A stretch of 15,129 nt of DNA from DATKMP01 sp035541775 (GCA_035541775.1 DATKMP010000027.1:1-15129); one strand, 5' to 3'; positions 1 through 7,259 are shown, counted from the first letter of the stretch. Numbers and translations: made by a program. The notes: generated from the sequence alone by a model not told the origin.

Positions 1-1828
1 TTGTAAACAGTTCCGGATGCTCGTACGGCGTACCGCCGAATTCCCATTCATCAAACCACAATTCTTCTGTGGTGCCGTAATTGCTGAACGGGCTGAATGT
101 GCCGTCGTGCGAGACGATGGCTTTAAATCTGTTCGTGTGGCCGAGGAACCAGTTCATCATATACCCGCCGTAAGATGCGCCCGCCGCGGCCATCCGCGTT
201 GTATCGATGAAGGGAAATGTTGCGAGAGTGTAGTCGAGACCTTTCATTAAATCCTCGTACACTTTGCCGCCCCAATCTCTGGAAATTTCGTCCGTGAACT
301 TTTGTCCGTAGCCCGTGCTGCCGCGGGGATTGACCGCAACGACAACATATCCGCGCGAGGCGAACATTTGAATGTTCCATCGGTAATGGAACTCATCGGT
401 CCATGAATTCTGCGGTCCGCCATGGACAAGATAAATGAGCGGATATTTTTTGGACGCATCGAATGCAGGCGGCTTAAGCAGAAAGCCCTGCACATTTGTT
501 CCGCCCGCGCCCTTGAACCAGAACGGTTCAATCGGATTCATTGCCAGCGGTGCAGTTTTTTCTTTGTTGATGAAGGAAAGCTGCTGAACATTCTTTCCCG
601 CTTCGGCGGATGTGTTGGAAAGATCCATCGAGAAAATTTCTGCGGGCAGTGTTGCGCGCTCTTTTACAAAGATAAGCTTATTGCCGTCCGGTGTTATTTG
701 CAACGCGGTGATGAATCCTTCGCTGTACAATTTCGATGTTGTATGATTGTTCACCGTTGTTTTGAAAATAGAAACATTTCCTTTGTCTTCCGCCGTCCAG
801 TATAATGATTTTGCATCCGGCGACCACACCACAAGTCCGGCGCTGTAATCCTGATCTTCTGTAAGAAATATTTTCTTTCCCGTGGCACGTTCATATAACG
901 TTATTTCCTGTTTATCCGCTTCAAATCCTGCGCGCCGCATCATTCGGTAGGCAACATATTTTCCGTCCGGCGAATACACCGGCTGGTTATCATTGGCAGG
1001 ATTGTTGGTAATATTCTTCGGCTCTCCCGCCACGGCGGGCAAGCCACCCGTGATAGGAATTGCATACAGTTCGTTGTTCGTGCTGATGGCAACCATCGCA
1101 TCGGGGTTGCGTGTGAAAACAATTTCTTTACAGTCCGGCGAGAATGCATAATCCACACTGCCGCCGAGATCGATGGGAGGAGTATCGAAATCGCCCGGCG
1201 TCAGATCGGTTGCTTTGCCGCCGTCCGACGGCATCACGAACAAATGATTGCGCTTGCCGTCTTTGTATTCATTCCAGATGCGGAAGGGAAGGTGCGTAAA
1301 GATTTTTGCCTTCACCTTGCTGTCTTCCACTTCTTTTAATTTCTTCGCATTGCTTTCTTCGTCCTTGCATTCGGGAAACACGCTGGAGTTGAAGGCGAAC
1401 CATTTGCCGTCCGGCGAAACGATAAGTCCGGATGCTTCTGTAGCAATGTTAGAAATCTTTTTGACTTCACCGCTGTCGGTCGGAATCACCCAGATCTGCG
1501 ATTTATCATCACGCGTGGAAACGAATGCAATGGATTTTCCGTCCGGCATCCAGCGCGGATTGTTGTTCTGGCCTTTGGCATTTGTCAGTTGCTTGACAGC
1601 GCCGCCCGCAACCGGCACAAGATAAATATTACTGGCGGATTTATTTTCTTCTTTCAATTGCCACGTTACCACGAAGGCAATCGTTTTTCCATCCGGTGAA
1701 ACTTGCGGATCGCTCACGCGACCAAAGCTGATGAGATCATCAAACGTCATAGCACGTTTCGTCTGTGCCAGCGCCAGCATCGGGACTAATAACAGTGTGA
1801 ATGAAAGCATCATGAACGCATTCCTCAT
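1..1828 (-). CDS. Secreted S9-family peptidase (prolyl oligopeptidase / dipeptidyl aminopeptidase type), 3' end off window
   Basis: 609 codons are visible and no stop is reached before the left edge. The ATG at 1828 follows AGGAG by 7 nt. It opens a signal peptide (MRNAFMMLSFTLLLVPMLAL, then AQ), so the product is exported. Seven PD40-type propeller motifs follow (for example VSPDGKTIAF, MPDGKSIAF, YSPDGKYVAY, WSPDAKSLYW), which suggests a seven-bladed beta-propeller at about residues 25-400. The catalytic alpha/beta-hydrolase domain has the oxyanion motif HGGP at 469-472 and the nucleophile motif GASYGGYM with Ser552. The Asp and His of the triad should lie beyond the edge. In this family the propeller gates access of oligopeptides to the active site. 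Exact specificity (dipeptidyl, acylaminoacyl or Pro-specific) cannot be decided here. The gene is 142 nt downstream of the esterase gene, with a hairpin between, so it is probably its own transcription unit. Confidence 0.95.
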   Translation of the reverse strand, partial: MRNAFMMLSFTLLLVPMLALAQTKRAMTFDDLISFGRVSDPQVSPDGKTIAFVVTWQLKEENKSASNIYLVPVAGGAVKQLTNAKGQNNNPRWMPDGKSIAFVSTRDDKSQIWVIPTDSGEVKKISNIATEASGLIVSPDGKWFAFNSSVFPECKDEESNAKKLKEVEDSKVKAKIFTHLPFRIWNEYKDGKRNHLFVMPSDGGKATDLTPGDFDTPPIDLGGSVDYAFSPDCKEIVFTRNPDAMVAISTNNELYAIPITGGLPAVAGEPKNITNNPANDNQPVYSPDGKYVAYRMMRRAGFEADKQEITLYERATGKKIFLTEDQDYSAGLVVWSPDAKSLYWTAEDKGNVSIFKTTVNNHTTSKLYSEGFITALQITPDGNKLIFVKERATLPAEIFSMDLSNTSAEAGKNVQQLSFINKEKTAPLAMNPIEPFWFKGAGGTNVQGFLLKPPAFDASKKYPLIYLVHGGPQNSWTDEFHYRWNIQMFASRGYVVVAVNPRGSTGYGQKFTDEISRDWGGKVYEDLMKGLDYTLATFPFIDTTRMAAAGASYGGYMMNWFLGHTNRFKAIVSHDGTFSPFSNYGTTEELWFDEWEFGGTPYEHPELFT

Positions 1829-1925
1829 AAATACTCCTGTTGAACATTTTTGTTGGATTCAATGTAGCAAAACAAGAGAAAAGGTAAAAGTGAAAAGGAA
1901 GGGAGGCGGGTAAAAAATCGATTGC

Positions 1926-1958
1926 AACTTTGCGAAGGAATTAACTCTTCGCAAGGTT
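1926..1958 (-). terminator. Hairpin after the esterase gene, possible terminator
   Basis: A 12-bp inverted repeat (arms 1926-1937 and 1947-1958, one G-T wobble, 9-nt loop, core TTGCGAAG/CTTCGCAA) lies just past the esterase stop. On the minus strand a T6 run follows at 1917-1912, but about 8 nt from the stem base, farther than in a textbook intrinsic terminator. It would separate the pro cluster from the S9 peptidase gene. The stem is seen directly; terminator function is inferred. Confidence 0.45.
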
Positions 1959-1970
1959 CTCACAATTATT

Positions 1971-2885
1971 TTACTTTTTCTCTTCCACAAAACCCATTTC
2001 TTTCATCCACTGTTCGCAGAGCGTTGTCCATTCCTGCGTGGAACCGGGATTATCGTGCAGCGCAATATTGTGTGCGCCTTGCGGAAAAATATGCAGGCTT
2101 GCCGGAACGCCGCTGTCATTCAGCGCTTGATAAAATTCCAAACTGTTGCGGACAGGAACGAGCGGATCGTTCTGCGCGTGGAAGATCAGTGCAGGGGGAG
2201 TTTTCGATGTAACGTGCAGATGGTTAGAATATTTTTCGATCAACTCTTGGGTAACATTTTTTCCAAGAAGATTATCGGAAGTGCCGGGATGCGTGAACAA
2301 CCGGTAATCGATGACGGCAGAAATAAGAATCATGAAGTTTGCACGGAACGAATACGAACCCAGCGAATCGCCGATTGCAGAAACATCTTCAAAATGTGTT
2401 CCGATGGTTGAAGCAAGGTGCCCGCCGGATGACGTTCCCAGCACGCCGATCTTTGCCGGATTGATGCCCCATGCGCGTGCGTGTGCACGAACGATGCGGA
2501 GTGCGCGCTGTGCATCCTGCAGCGGAACGATCGATGGTTCATTTACATCCGGAGAAATGGGAAGACGATACTTTAACACAAACGCGCTGATGCCAAACGA
2601 GTTGAACCATTTTGCAATCTGCATGCCGGAAATGTTGAACGCTTCGTGATGATATCCGCCGCCGGGAAAAATGATTATCGCACCGCGTTTGTTTTCCTGT
2701 TTCGATGGAAGATATATCCACATACCCGGAGTGCCGACCTGATACAGACGTTCGTTCACAATACTATCCTGTATTTGCATGCCTTTGGAGTTCGGCATTT
2801 TCCCAGATGGCCAGAGCGGCATAAATTCTTGCGCGCAGCAGTGCGCTGAATACAAAAACAGTAAGATGAAAAAAATGCGCTTCAT
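1971..2885 (-). CDS. Secreted alpha/beta-hydrolase, carbohydrate-esterase-like (BD-FAE / acetylxylan esterase type)
   Basis: The protein has 304 residues and an N-terminal signal peptide (MKRIFFILLFLYSAHCCA, then QEF), so it is probably exported. The mature part is a compact alpha/beta-hydrolase. FPGGGYHHEAF at 73-83 is the oxyanion-hole segment, LGTSSGGHLAS carries the GxSxG nucleophile Ser152, AQNDPLVP supplies Asp240 and QGAHNIA supplies His272, giving a complete triad. This arrangement is typical of small esterases that remove acetyl or feruloyl groups from plant polysaccharides, though sterol- or lipid-ester substrates cannot be excluded. Translation starts 10 nt after the proA stop with no clear Shine-Dalgarno, so it is probably co-transcribed with proBA. 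That location does not fit a proline pathway function and may only reflect gene packing. Two adjacent cysteines (16-17) sit in the signal region, but no convincing lipobox is seen. Confidence 0.88.
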   Translation of the reverse strand: MKRIFFILLFLYSAHCCAQEFMPLWPSGKMPNSKGMQIQDSIVNERLYQVGTPGMWIYLPSKQENKRGAIIIFPGGGYHHEAFNISGMQIAKWFNSFGISAFVLKYRLPISPDVNEPSIVPLQDAQRALRIVRAHARAWGINPAKIGVLGTSSGGHLASTIGTHFEDVSAIGDSLGSYSFRANFMILISAVIDYRLFTHPGTSDNLLGKNVTQELIEKYSNHLHVTSKTPPALIFHAQNDPLVPVRNSLEFYQALNDSGVPASLHIFPQGAHNIALHDNPGSTQEWTTLCEQWMKEMGFVEEKK

Positions 2886-2895
2886 GCGTTAAAAT

Positions 2896-4149
2896 TTATT
2901 TTCGTACTTGTCCGTTTCCGTGAACGATAAACTTCGTACTGGTGAGCTCGACCAATCCCATCGGGCCGCGTGCATGCAGTTTCTGCGTGCTGATGCCGAT
3001 TTCAGCGCCAAGGCCGAATTCATATCCATCCGTAAATCGTGTCGAGGCGTTCACGTATACGGCTGCGGAATCCACTTCGCGCAGAAATGTTTCGCCGTTC
3101 GATTTTGTTCCGGTCACAATGGAATCGGAATGATGCGAGCCGTATTTGTTGATGTGCGCAATAGCTTCGTCGATATTATTGACAACTTTAATGCCGATGA
3201 TGAGATCGAGATATTCGTGATACCAATCCGATTCCGTCATAGGAATGACGCCGGAGATAATTTTTCTTGTCTGCGCATCACCGCGCAATTCTACACCGGC
3301 ACTGCGAAGCTGTTGAGCTACAGCGGGAAGAAATTTCTTTGCAATGGCCTGATGCACCAATAATTTTTCCGCTGCATTACACACCGATGGACGTTGCGTC
3401 TTTGCATTGACAACAATCGCTGCGGCTTTTTTCAAATCTGCTGAGCGATCGACAAACACATGGCAGTTTCCTTCGCCGTGTGCGATAACGGGAACGCGGG
3501 ATTGTTCCTGAATGAACGAAATTAATTTCTGGCTTCCACGCGGAATAATCACATCGAGCGATTTATCCTGCTTCAGCATTTCCACAACGGCTTTGCGGTC
3601 GGTCGTATCGATGAACTCGACGCAGCCGGAAGGAAGTCCGACACGTTTCAATGCTTTCTGTACAATTTGCACCAAAATTTTATTAGTGCGGATAGCTTCA
3701 GAACCGCCGCGCAGCAGCACGGTGTTTCCGGCCTTCAAACACAGTGCCGCCGCATCGACGGTAACATTCGGGCGTGCTTCGTAAATAATTCCCACAGCGC
3801 CGAGCGGCACGCGCATCCGTTCTATGACGAGGCCGTTCGGGCGTTTCGTTTTCTCTATTATAGTGCCAACGGGATCGGGAAGCTTGACAACGTCGTTGAC
3901 ACCGGCAATCATTTGCGCAATGCGCTTTTCATTCAATGTCAGGCGATCTAATAACACGGCGAATATGCCGGATCGTTTTGCGGCTGTCAAATCTTTTTGA
4001 TTGGTTCGAACAATGGCTCGTGTTTCGTTTTTCAGTTCTGCTGCGAGCGCTTTCAACAACGCATTCTTTTTTGCGGTTGACGCATTGTAAAGAATCGTGC
4101 TCGCACGTTTGACGGATTCTGCTTTTTTCTGAACAGAGGTTAATGCCAT
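2896..4149 (-). CDS. proA: Gamma-glutamyl phosphate reductase (glutamate-5-semialdehyde dehydrogenase)
   Basis: The 417-residue product has the normal length for ProA. It reduces gamma-glutamyl phosphate with NADPH to glutamate-5-semialdehyde, the second step of proline synthesis, in the cytoplasm. Family signatures are clear: VPLGAVGIIYEARPNVTVDA (114-133) in the nucleotide-binding part, LRGGSEAIRTN (146-156), IIPRGSQKLI (201-210), VIAHGEGNCHVFVD (221-234), and the catalytic cysteine Cys257 in TQRPSVCNAAEKLLVH. The end GLGAEIGISTQKLHARGPMG (379-398) is also typical. Its ATG overlaps the proB stop by one base (TAATG), which suggests translational coupling between kinase and reductase, enzymes thought to pass on a labile acyl phosphate. 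No key residue is missing. Confidence 0.98.
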   Translation of the reverse strand: MALTSVQKKAESVKRASTILYNASTAKKNALLKALAAELKNETRAIVRTNQKDLTAAKRSGIFAVLLDRLTLNEKRIAQMIAGVNDVVKLPDPVGTIIEKTKRPNGLVIERMRVPLGAVGIIYEARPNVTVDAAALCLKAGNTVLLRGGSEAIRTNKILVQIVQKALKRVGLPSGCVEFIDTTDRKAVVEMLKQDKSLDVIIPRGSQKLISFIQEQSRVPVIAHGEGNCHVFVDRSADLKKAAAIVVNAKTQRPSVCNAAEKLLVHQAIAKKFLPAVAQQLRSAGVELRGDAQTRKIISGVIPMTESDWYHEYLDLIIGIKVVNNIDEAIAHINKYGSHHSDSIVTGTKSNGETFLREVDSAAVYVNASTRFTDGYEFGLGAEIGISTQKLHARGPMGLVELTSTKFIVHGNGQVRK

Positions 4150-5285
4150 TATTCTTCTCCCAGCGTTACAAGATTGTCACGGTGAATCACTTCTGCCGGT
4201 GCGTGGCGGTGAAGGATCGTTTCAATCTCGCTGCTTTTTTTACCTTTAATTTTTCCAAGTTCGCCAGCGGAAAAATGCGTCATCCCTCTTCCAATGATTT
4301 CGCCTTTTGCATCCGTAATCGAAATAATTTCTTTTGCCTTAAATTCTCCGCGCACATCGATAATGCCGGAGGGCAGCAAACTTTTATGTTGCTTGAGCAG
4401 TGCGTTCTTTGCGCCATCGTCGACAACAATGCTGCCCGCAGTGCGTGAGATAAATCCGATCCAGTTTTTACGCTCGGATAATTTTTTTTCAGCGGGAAGA
4501 AAAACAGTGCCATGCACATTGCCCGAAAATATATCATCTAAGATCTTTGGATTTTTTCCGTTGGCGATGATGACGGTGATGCCTGCACGCACACAGCGCT
4601 TTGCCGCCTGAATTTTTGTCGCCATACCGCCGGTGCTTAATTCCGTATTCGATTTTTTTGCAAATCGTTCGACGTTCGGCGTAATTTTCTCTACCACAGG
4701 AATCAATGTGGCATCGGGATTTTTTGTCGGATCATCGGAATAAAAACCATCGATGTCCGTTAAAATTACCAGCACATCCGCTTCGATCAGCGTTGCCACC
4801 ATCGATGACAAATTGTCGTTGTCGCCCAGCTTAATTTCTTCTACAGCGACCGTGTCATTTTCATTAATCACCGGAACAACCTTTTTTTCAAAGAGTGCTG
4901 CGAAGGTGTTCTTCGCATTGACAAAACGTTTGCGTGTCGTAAAATCATCTTTTGTTAAAAGCAATTGTGCGGTCGGCTGATGCTGTTTGCGAAATGCATT
5001 TTCGTACGCTTCCATGAGCAGCGGCTGGCCGATGGCTGCGGTCGCTTGTTTGTCGGGAATCGTTTTCGGCCGTTCGGGTAAATGCAATGCCGCCACGCCC
5101 GCGCCGATGGCACCGGACGTAACAATTGCAACGTTGCTTCCATTCGCCCGCAGCGATGAAACGCTTTTTGCAATTACACCGATACGTTCGGCATTGATGC
5201 CCTGCGTTTTATCCGCGAGCAAATTTGTGCCGATCTTAATAACAATCGTATTGTGTTGCTGTAATAATGATTTTATTCGCTGCAT
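4149..5285 (-). CDS. proB: Glutamate 5-kinase with C-terminal PUA domain
   Basis: The product phosphorylates glutamate with ATP to gamma-glutamyl phosphate, the first and usually proline-inhibited step of proline synthesis. From the ATG at 5285 it has 378 residues. IVIKIGTNLL (14-23) is the nucleotide-binding start of the amino-acid-kinase fold. TSGAIGAGV (56-64), VPVINENDTVAVEE (137-150), LGDNDNLSS (153-161), LTDIDGFYSDDP (175-186) and STGGMATKIQAAK (217-229) complete the active site. Residues from about 286 form the PUA domain also found in E. coli ProB. An in-frame GTG at 5315 would add ten residues (MKRRIRAQEI), but it sits at the expected transcription start. The ATG also gives the usual short lead into the kinase fold, so I prefer it. 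The gene overlaps proA by one base. Confidence 0.96.
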   Translation of the reverse strand: MQRIKSLLQQHNTIVIKIGTNLLADKTQGINAERIGVIAKSVSSLRANGSNVAIVTSGAIGAGVAALHLPERPKTIPDKQATAAIGQPLLMEAYENAFRKQHQPTAQLLLTKDDFTTRKRFVNAKNTFAALFEKKVVPVINENDTVAVEEIKLGDNDNLSSMVATLIEADVLVILTDIDGFYSDDPTKNPDATLIPVVEKITPNVERFAKKSNTELSTGGMATKIQAAKRCVRAGITVIIANGKNPKILDDIFSGNVHGTVFLPAEKKLSERKNWIGFISRTAGSIVVDDGAKNALLKQHKSLLPSGIIDVRGEFKAKEIISITDAKGEIIGRGMTHFSAGELGKIKGKKSSEIETILHRHAPAEVIHRDNLVTLGEE

Positions 5286-5316
5286 GATTTCTTGTGCTCG
5301 GATTCTTCTCTTCACT

Positions 5317-5345
5317 TTACTAAAGTAAATATATTCATAAATCGT
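5317..5345 (-). promoter_or_regulatory. Candidate proB promoter with adjacent palindrome
   Basis: On the minus strand, TTGTAC, 16 nt and TACTTT (5327-5322) lie about 37 nt upstream of the proB ATG. TATATTTA (5333-5326) overlaps and resembles the Bacteroidota -7 element TAnnTTTG with one mismatch. A 13-bp perfect palindrome, ACTTTACTAAAGT, covers 5314-5326. The ten-base string TAGTAAAGTG just after the -10 is repeated in the same position relative to the lyase promoter at about 7057. The motifs are visible; their use as a promoter is inferred. Confidence 0.3.
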
Positions 5346-5400
5346 ACAAAATGGAATGTGAGAATGGAACTGAAATTCCGTACGACATCTATAAAAATAA

Positions 5401-5433
5401 AAAGTCAGTCTTCGATGATCTCGGACTGACTTT
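5401..5433 (-). terminator. Intrinsic terminator of the lyase gene
   Basis: A perfect 10-bp stem (AAAGTCAGTC at 5401-5410, GACTGACTTT at 5424-5433) lies 27 nt past the lyase stop. On the minus strand it is followed by TTATTTTTATAG, a good U-tract. It also has T-rich sequence on the plus side, so it could work in both directions, but there is no plus-strand gene to its left that needs it. It isolates the lyase transcript from the proB promoter just beyond. Confidence 0.85.
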
Positions 5434-5459
5434 TATTTGAAAATTAAGATGTACGAATC

Positions 5460-6914
5460 TTATAAACTATCGCCAAAATCTTGCTTGAACTTCGCCACAA
5501 GTTTATGCGTCCAGTCATTCGTCGGAGCAAGACGGCCGACGAAGAAGCGCAGTACTTTCGGCTCTTCGGTAAATTTCAATCCGCCGACAAGTTTGCGATT
5601 TTCGTACAACCACGCAACGCGATCTTCGACAAATTTAATTTGCGAAAGCGTAAAGACACGGCGCGGTAACGCAAGCCGCAGCAATTCGACTTCAGCCGGA
5701 ACATCGTTGCCGTTTGCATCGCGGTCCATCGAAATTGTTCCGCGTTCCATGCCGCGAATTCCGGAAATGATATAAAGTGCGCCGGCTAATGCGCCTGCAG
5801 GATAATCGAACGATGTGAGATGAGGTAAAAATCCCTTTGCATCGAGATGACAGCCGAGTCCGCCGGCAGGTGTGACAACCGGAATGCCGCGTGCATCTAA
5901 CCGCTCGACTAAAAATTTTATGAACTGCGGCGATTGGTTGATCATATTTTCATCGAGTGTTTCACGCAAGCCCACTGCCATTGCCTCGATTTCACGAACG
6001 GACATTCCGCCGTATGTTAAAAATCCTTCAAACAATGGAACCAAATCACGCATCGCTAAATATAAATCGTGACTGTTTGTTGCAATGCCGCCGCCGCGCG
6101 TGCAGCTGACTTTTCTTCCCGAAAAATAAATGATGTCGGCAAGGTCGCACATCGTGTGCAGAATTTCTTTAATGCTTTTGTTCTTAAATTCTGGTTCGCG
6201 CAGCTTGACGAAATACAAATTTTCTGCAACCAAACTTACATCGAGCACAATCGGAATTCCTACTTTTTCGACTACAGCGCGTGCTTCGCGCATATTCTGG
6301 ATCGAGAATGGCTGTCCGCCGATGAGATTCGTTCCTGCTTCAAAGCGGATATACGGAACATTTTCTTTGCCGGCAGTTGCAATTAACTTCTTTAATTTTT
6401 CGATGTCCATGTTCCCTTTAAACGGAACATTGCTTTTTATTTTCAACGCTTCGTCGGTGAACAACTCCACCACTTTGCCGCCGGCAAGTTCCACGTGCGC
6501 TTTGGTCGTGGTGAAATGGAAATTCATCGGCACGGTCTGATTCTTTTTGACAAACACTTGCGAGATGATGTGTTCAGCAGCACGGCCCTGGTGCACCGGC
6601 AAAAAATATTTTTTATTGAAGACTTCCTGAATTGCTTCATACAATCGCGTGTACGATGCCGAACCGGCGTAGGCATCGTCGGCGACCATCATCGATGCAA
6701 TTTGCTGGTCGCTCATCGCGTTCGTGCCGCTGTCGGTGAGCATATCGAGGAACACATCTTTGTTCTGCAACAGGAAGGTGTTGAATCCCGCACCTTCGAT
6801 TGCTTTCAATCGTTCTTCAACGGGCAGAAGATTGAGTTTTTGCACCACACGCACTTTGTGCATTTCTAACGGAACATATTCACCACTGGCAAATTTTATG
6901 AGAGAATCAGACAT
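5460..6914 (-). CDS. PLP-dependent beta-eliminating lyase, tyrosine phenol-lyase / tryptophanase family
   Basis: 484 residues; AAGGA lies 9 nt before the ATG. The family splits L-tyrosine or L-tryptophan into phenol or indole, pyruvate and ammonia. Conserved here are FLLQNKDVFLDMLTDSGTNAMSD (47-69), Tyr82 in DDAYAGS, HQGRAAE (108-114), TNLIGGQP (195-202), Asp225 (PLP ring nitrogen), Lys268 in SGRK (Schiff-base lysine) and Arg413 in ELLR (substrate carboxylate). Compared from memory with Citrobacter TPL, the phenol-contact residues are present (Thr135 in FTTT, Arg391 in GMERG, Phe457-Phe458), so it resembles TPL more than TnaA. However, TPL Arg217 is Leu228, Lys256 is Arg267, His343 is Leu353, and the KDCLVNIGG segment reads KVSCTRGGG. 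About 24 extra residues extend the C-terminus. The family assignment is firm; the substrate is uncertain and may be neither Tyr nor Trp. Confidence 0.9.
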   Translation of the reverse strand: MSDSLIKFASGEYVPLEMHKVRVVQKLNLLPVEERLKAIEGAGFNTFLLQNKDVFLDMLTDSGTNAMSDQQIASMMVADDAYAGSASYTRLYEAIQEVFNKKYFLPVHQGRAAEHIISQVFVKKNQTVPMNFHFTTTKAHVELAGGKVVELFTDEALKIKSNVPFKGNMDIEKLKKLIATAGKENVPYIRFEAGTNLIGGQPFSIQNMREARAVVEKVGIPIVLDVSLVAENLYFVKLREPEFKNKSIKEILHTMCDLADIIYFSGRKVSCTRGGGIATNSHDLYLAMRDLVPLFEGFLTYGGMSVREIEAMAVGLRETLDENMINQSPQFIKFLVERLDARGIPVVTPAGGLGCHLDAKGFLPHLTSFDYPAGALAGALYIISGIRGMERGTISMDRDANGNDVPAEVELLRLALPRRVFTLSQIKFVEDRVAWLYENRKLVGGLKFTEEPKVLRFFVGRLAPTNDWTHKLVAKFKQDFGDSL

Positions 6915-6970
6915 TGCACACTATCCTTTTTATCTATGAAAAATTATGGGACATTACCGCTGACAACTTG

Positions 6971-6989
6971 AAGATGATGACATCATCTT
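6971..6989. promoter_or_regulatory. 19-bp perfect palindrome in the lyase leader, possible operator
   Basis: AAGATGATG-A-CATCATCTT is a perfect 9-1-9 inverted repeat, 57 nt before the lyase start and about 60 nt downstream of its predicted transcription start. The centre is only one base, so a dimeric DNA-binding protein is more likely than a stable RNA hairpin. No regulator gene is visible nearby. The remainder of 6915-7045 holds no ORF with a credible ribosome-binding site on either strand. Confidence 0.4.
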
Positions 6990-7033
6990 TGATTTTCGGG
7001 GCAGGCTCGTGTTAAGAGGTAGGTCAGTACTTC

Positions 7034-7061
7034 TTTGGAACGAGCACCACTTTACTATAAT
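7034..7061 (+). promoter_or_regulatory. Overlapping plus-strand -10 (TATAAT), possible prfC-side promoter
   Basis: A perfect TATAAT lies at 7056-7061, on the opposite strand of the lyase -10, in the imperfect palindrome CTTTACTATAATAAAG (7050-7065). The best -35 at the right distance, TTTGGA at 7034-7039, matches consensus poorly. A second possibility for prfC is TTG at 7097 with TATCTTG at 7121. If the first is used, the lyase and prfC promoters share the same DNA and would compete for polymerase. Confidence 0.35.
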
Positions 7062-7085
7062 AAAGAGGAGAAAGTCTAATGTCAA
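7057..7085 (-). promoter_or_regulatory. Sigma70-type promoter for the lyase gene
   Basis: On the minus strand, an exact TTGACA (7085-7080), a 17-nt spacer and TATTAT (7062-7057) form a near-consensus housekeeping promoter. Transcription would start near 7050, leaving a leader of about 135 nt before the lyase ATG. TAGTAAAGTG follows the -10, as it does upstream of proB. The leader has an imperfect 6-bp stem (GCTCGT/ACGAGC) and the 19-bp palindrome at 6971-6989, but no convincing TnaC-like leader peptide. Confidence 0.7.
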
Positions 7086-7141
7086 GAAAAAACTCATTGG
7101 CGCTCGCGGTATTTTTTTCGTATCTTGTATACGATTTATGA
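7079..7141 (+). CDS. Possible 20-residue leader peptide upstream of prfC
   Basis: The ORF reads MSRKNSLALAVFFSYLVYDL and ends in TGA. AGGAG (7066-7070) lies 8 nt before its ATG, a better Shine-Dalgarno than prfC itself has. The peptide is basic at its N-terminus and then hydrophobic, so it could be a tiny membrane peptide. It ends 51 nt before the hairpin and T-run at 7193, an arrangement that resembles an attenuator. Against this, it overlaps the lyase promoter, so both the AGGAG and the ATG could be accidental, and the TATAAT at 7056 would start transcription almost on the AGGAG. I do not recognise it. Confidence 0.22.
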   Translation: MSRKNSLALAVFFSYLVYDL

Positions 7142-7192
7142 TGCATGTGCTGAACATACTTCCGATTCACCGCTAACGTCATCCCATTCATC

Positions 7193-7220
7193 GAGGATAA
7201 CGCGCGTATCCTCATTTTTA
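7193..7220 (+). terminator. Hairpin plus T-run in the prfC leader, attenuator-like
   Basis: GAGGATA (7193-7199) pairs perfectly with TATCCTC (7207-7213) over a 7-nt loop, and ATTTTTA follows at once. On the plus strand this has the form of a weak intrinsic terminator, ending 40 nt before the prfC start. No complete plus-strand gene lies upstream in the window, so it would act on prfC's own leader or on a very short transcript. The structure is seen; function is inferred. Confidence 0.4.
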
Positions 7221-7259
7221 ATTTCCATATTTCTGTACGAATTTTTTAGATTATTTATT

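Noticed and set aside
1..1828. Repeated CCGTCCGGCG-like strings across the first gene, as possible DNA repeats
   Set aside because: They are the reverse complement of codons for SPDGK in the seven propeller motifs, so protein repeats explain them.
5286..5315. GTG at 5315 as proB start
   Set aside because: It coincides with the predicted transcription start and palindrome; the ATG at 5285 fits the family's usual N-terminus.
6954..6983. Minus-strand mini-ORF MMSSSSSCQR in the lyase leader, as a TnaC-like peptide
   Set aside because: It has no ribosome-binding site and no tryptophan or tyrosine, and its repeat of serines comes from the palindrome itself.
7125..7259. Upstream extension of the prfC frame by 45 codons
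   Set aside because: The added sequence matches nothing in RF3, includes the leader hairpin, and the family start falls at the ATG at 7260.
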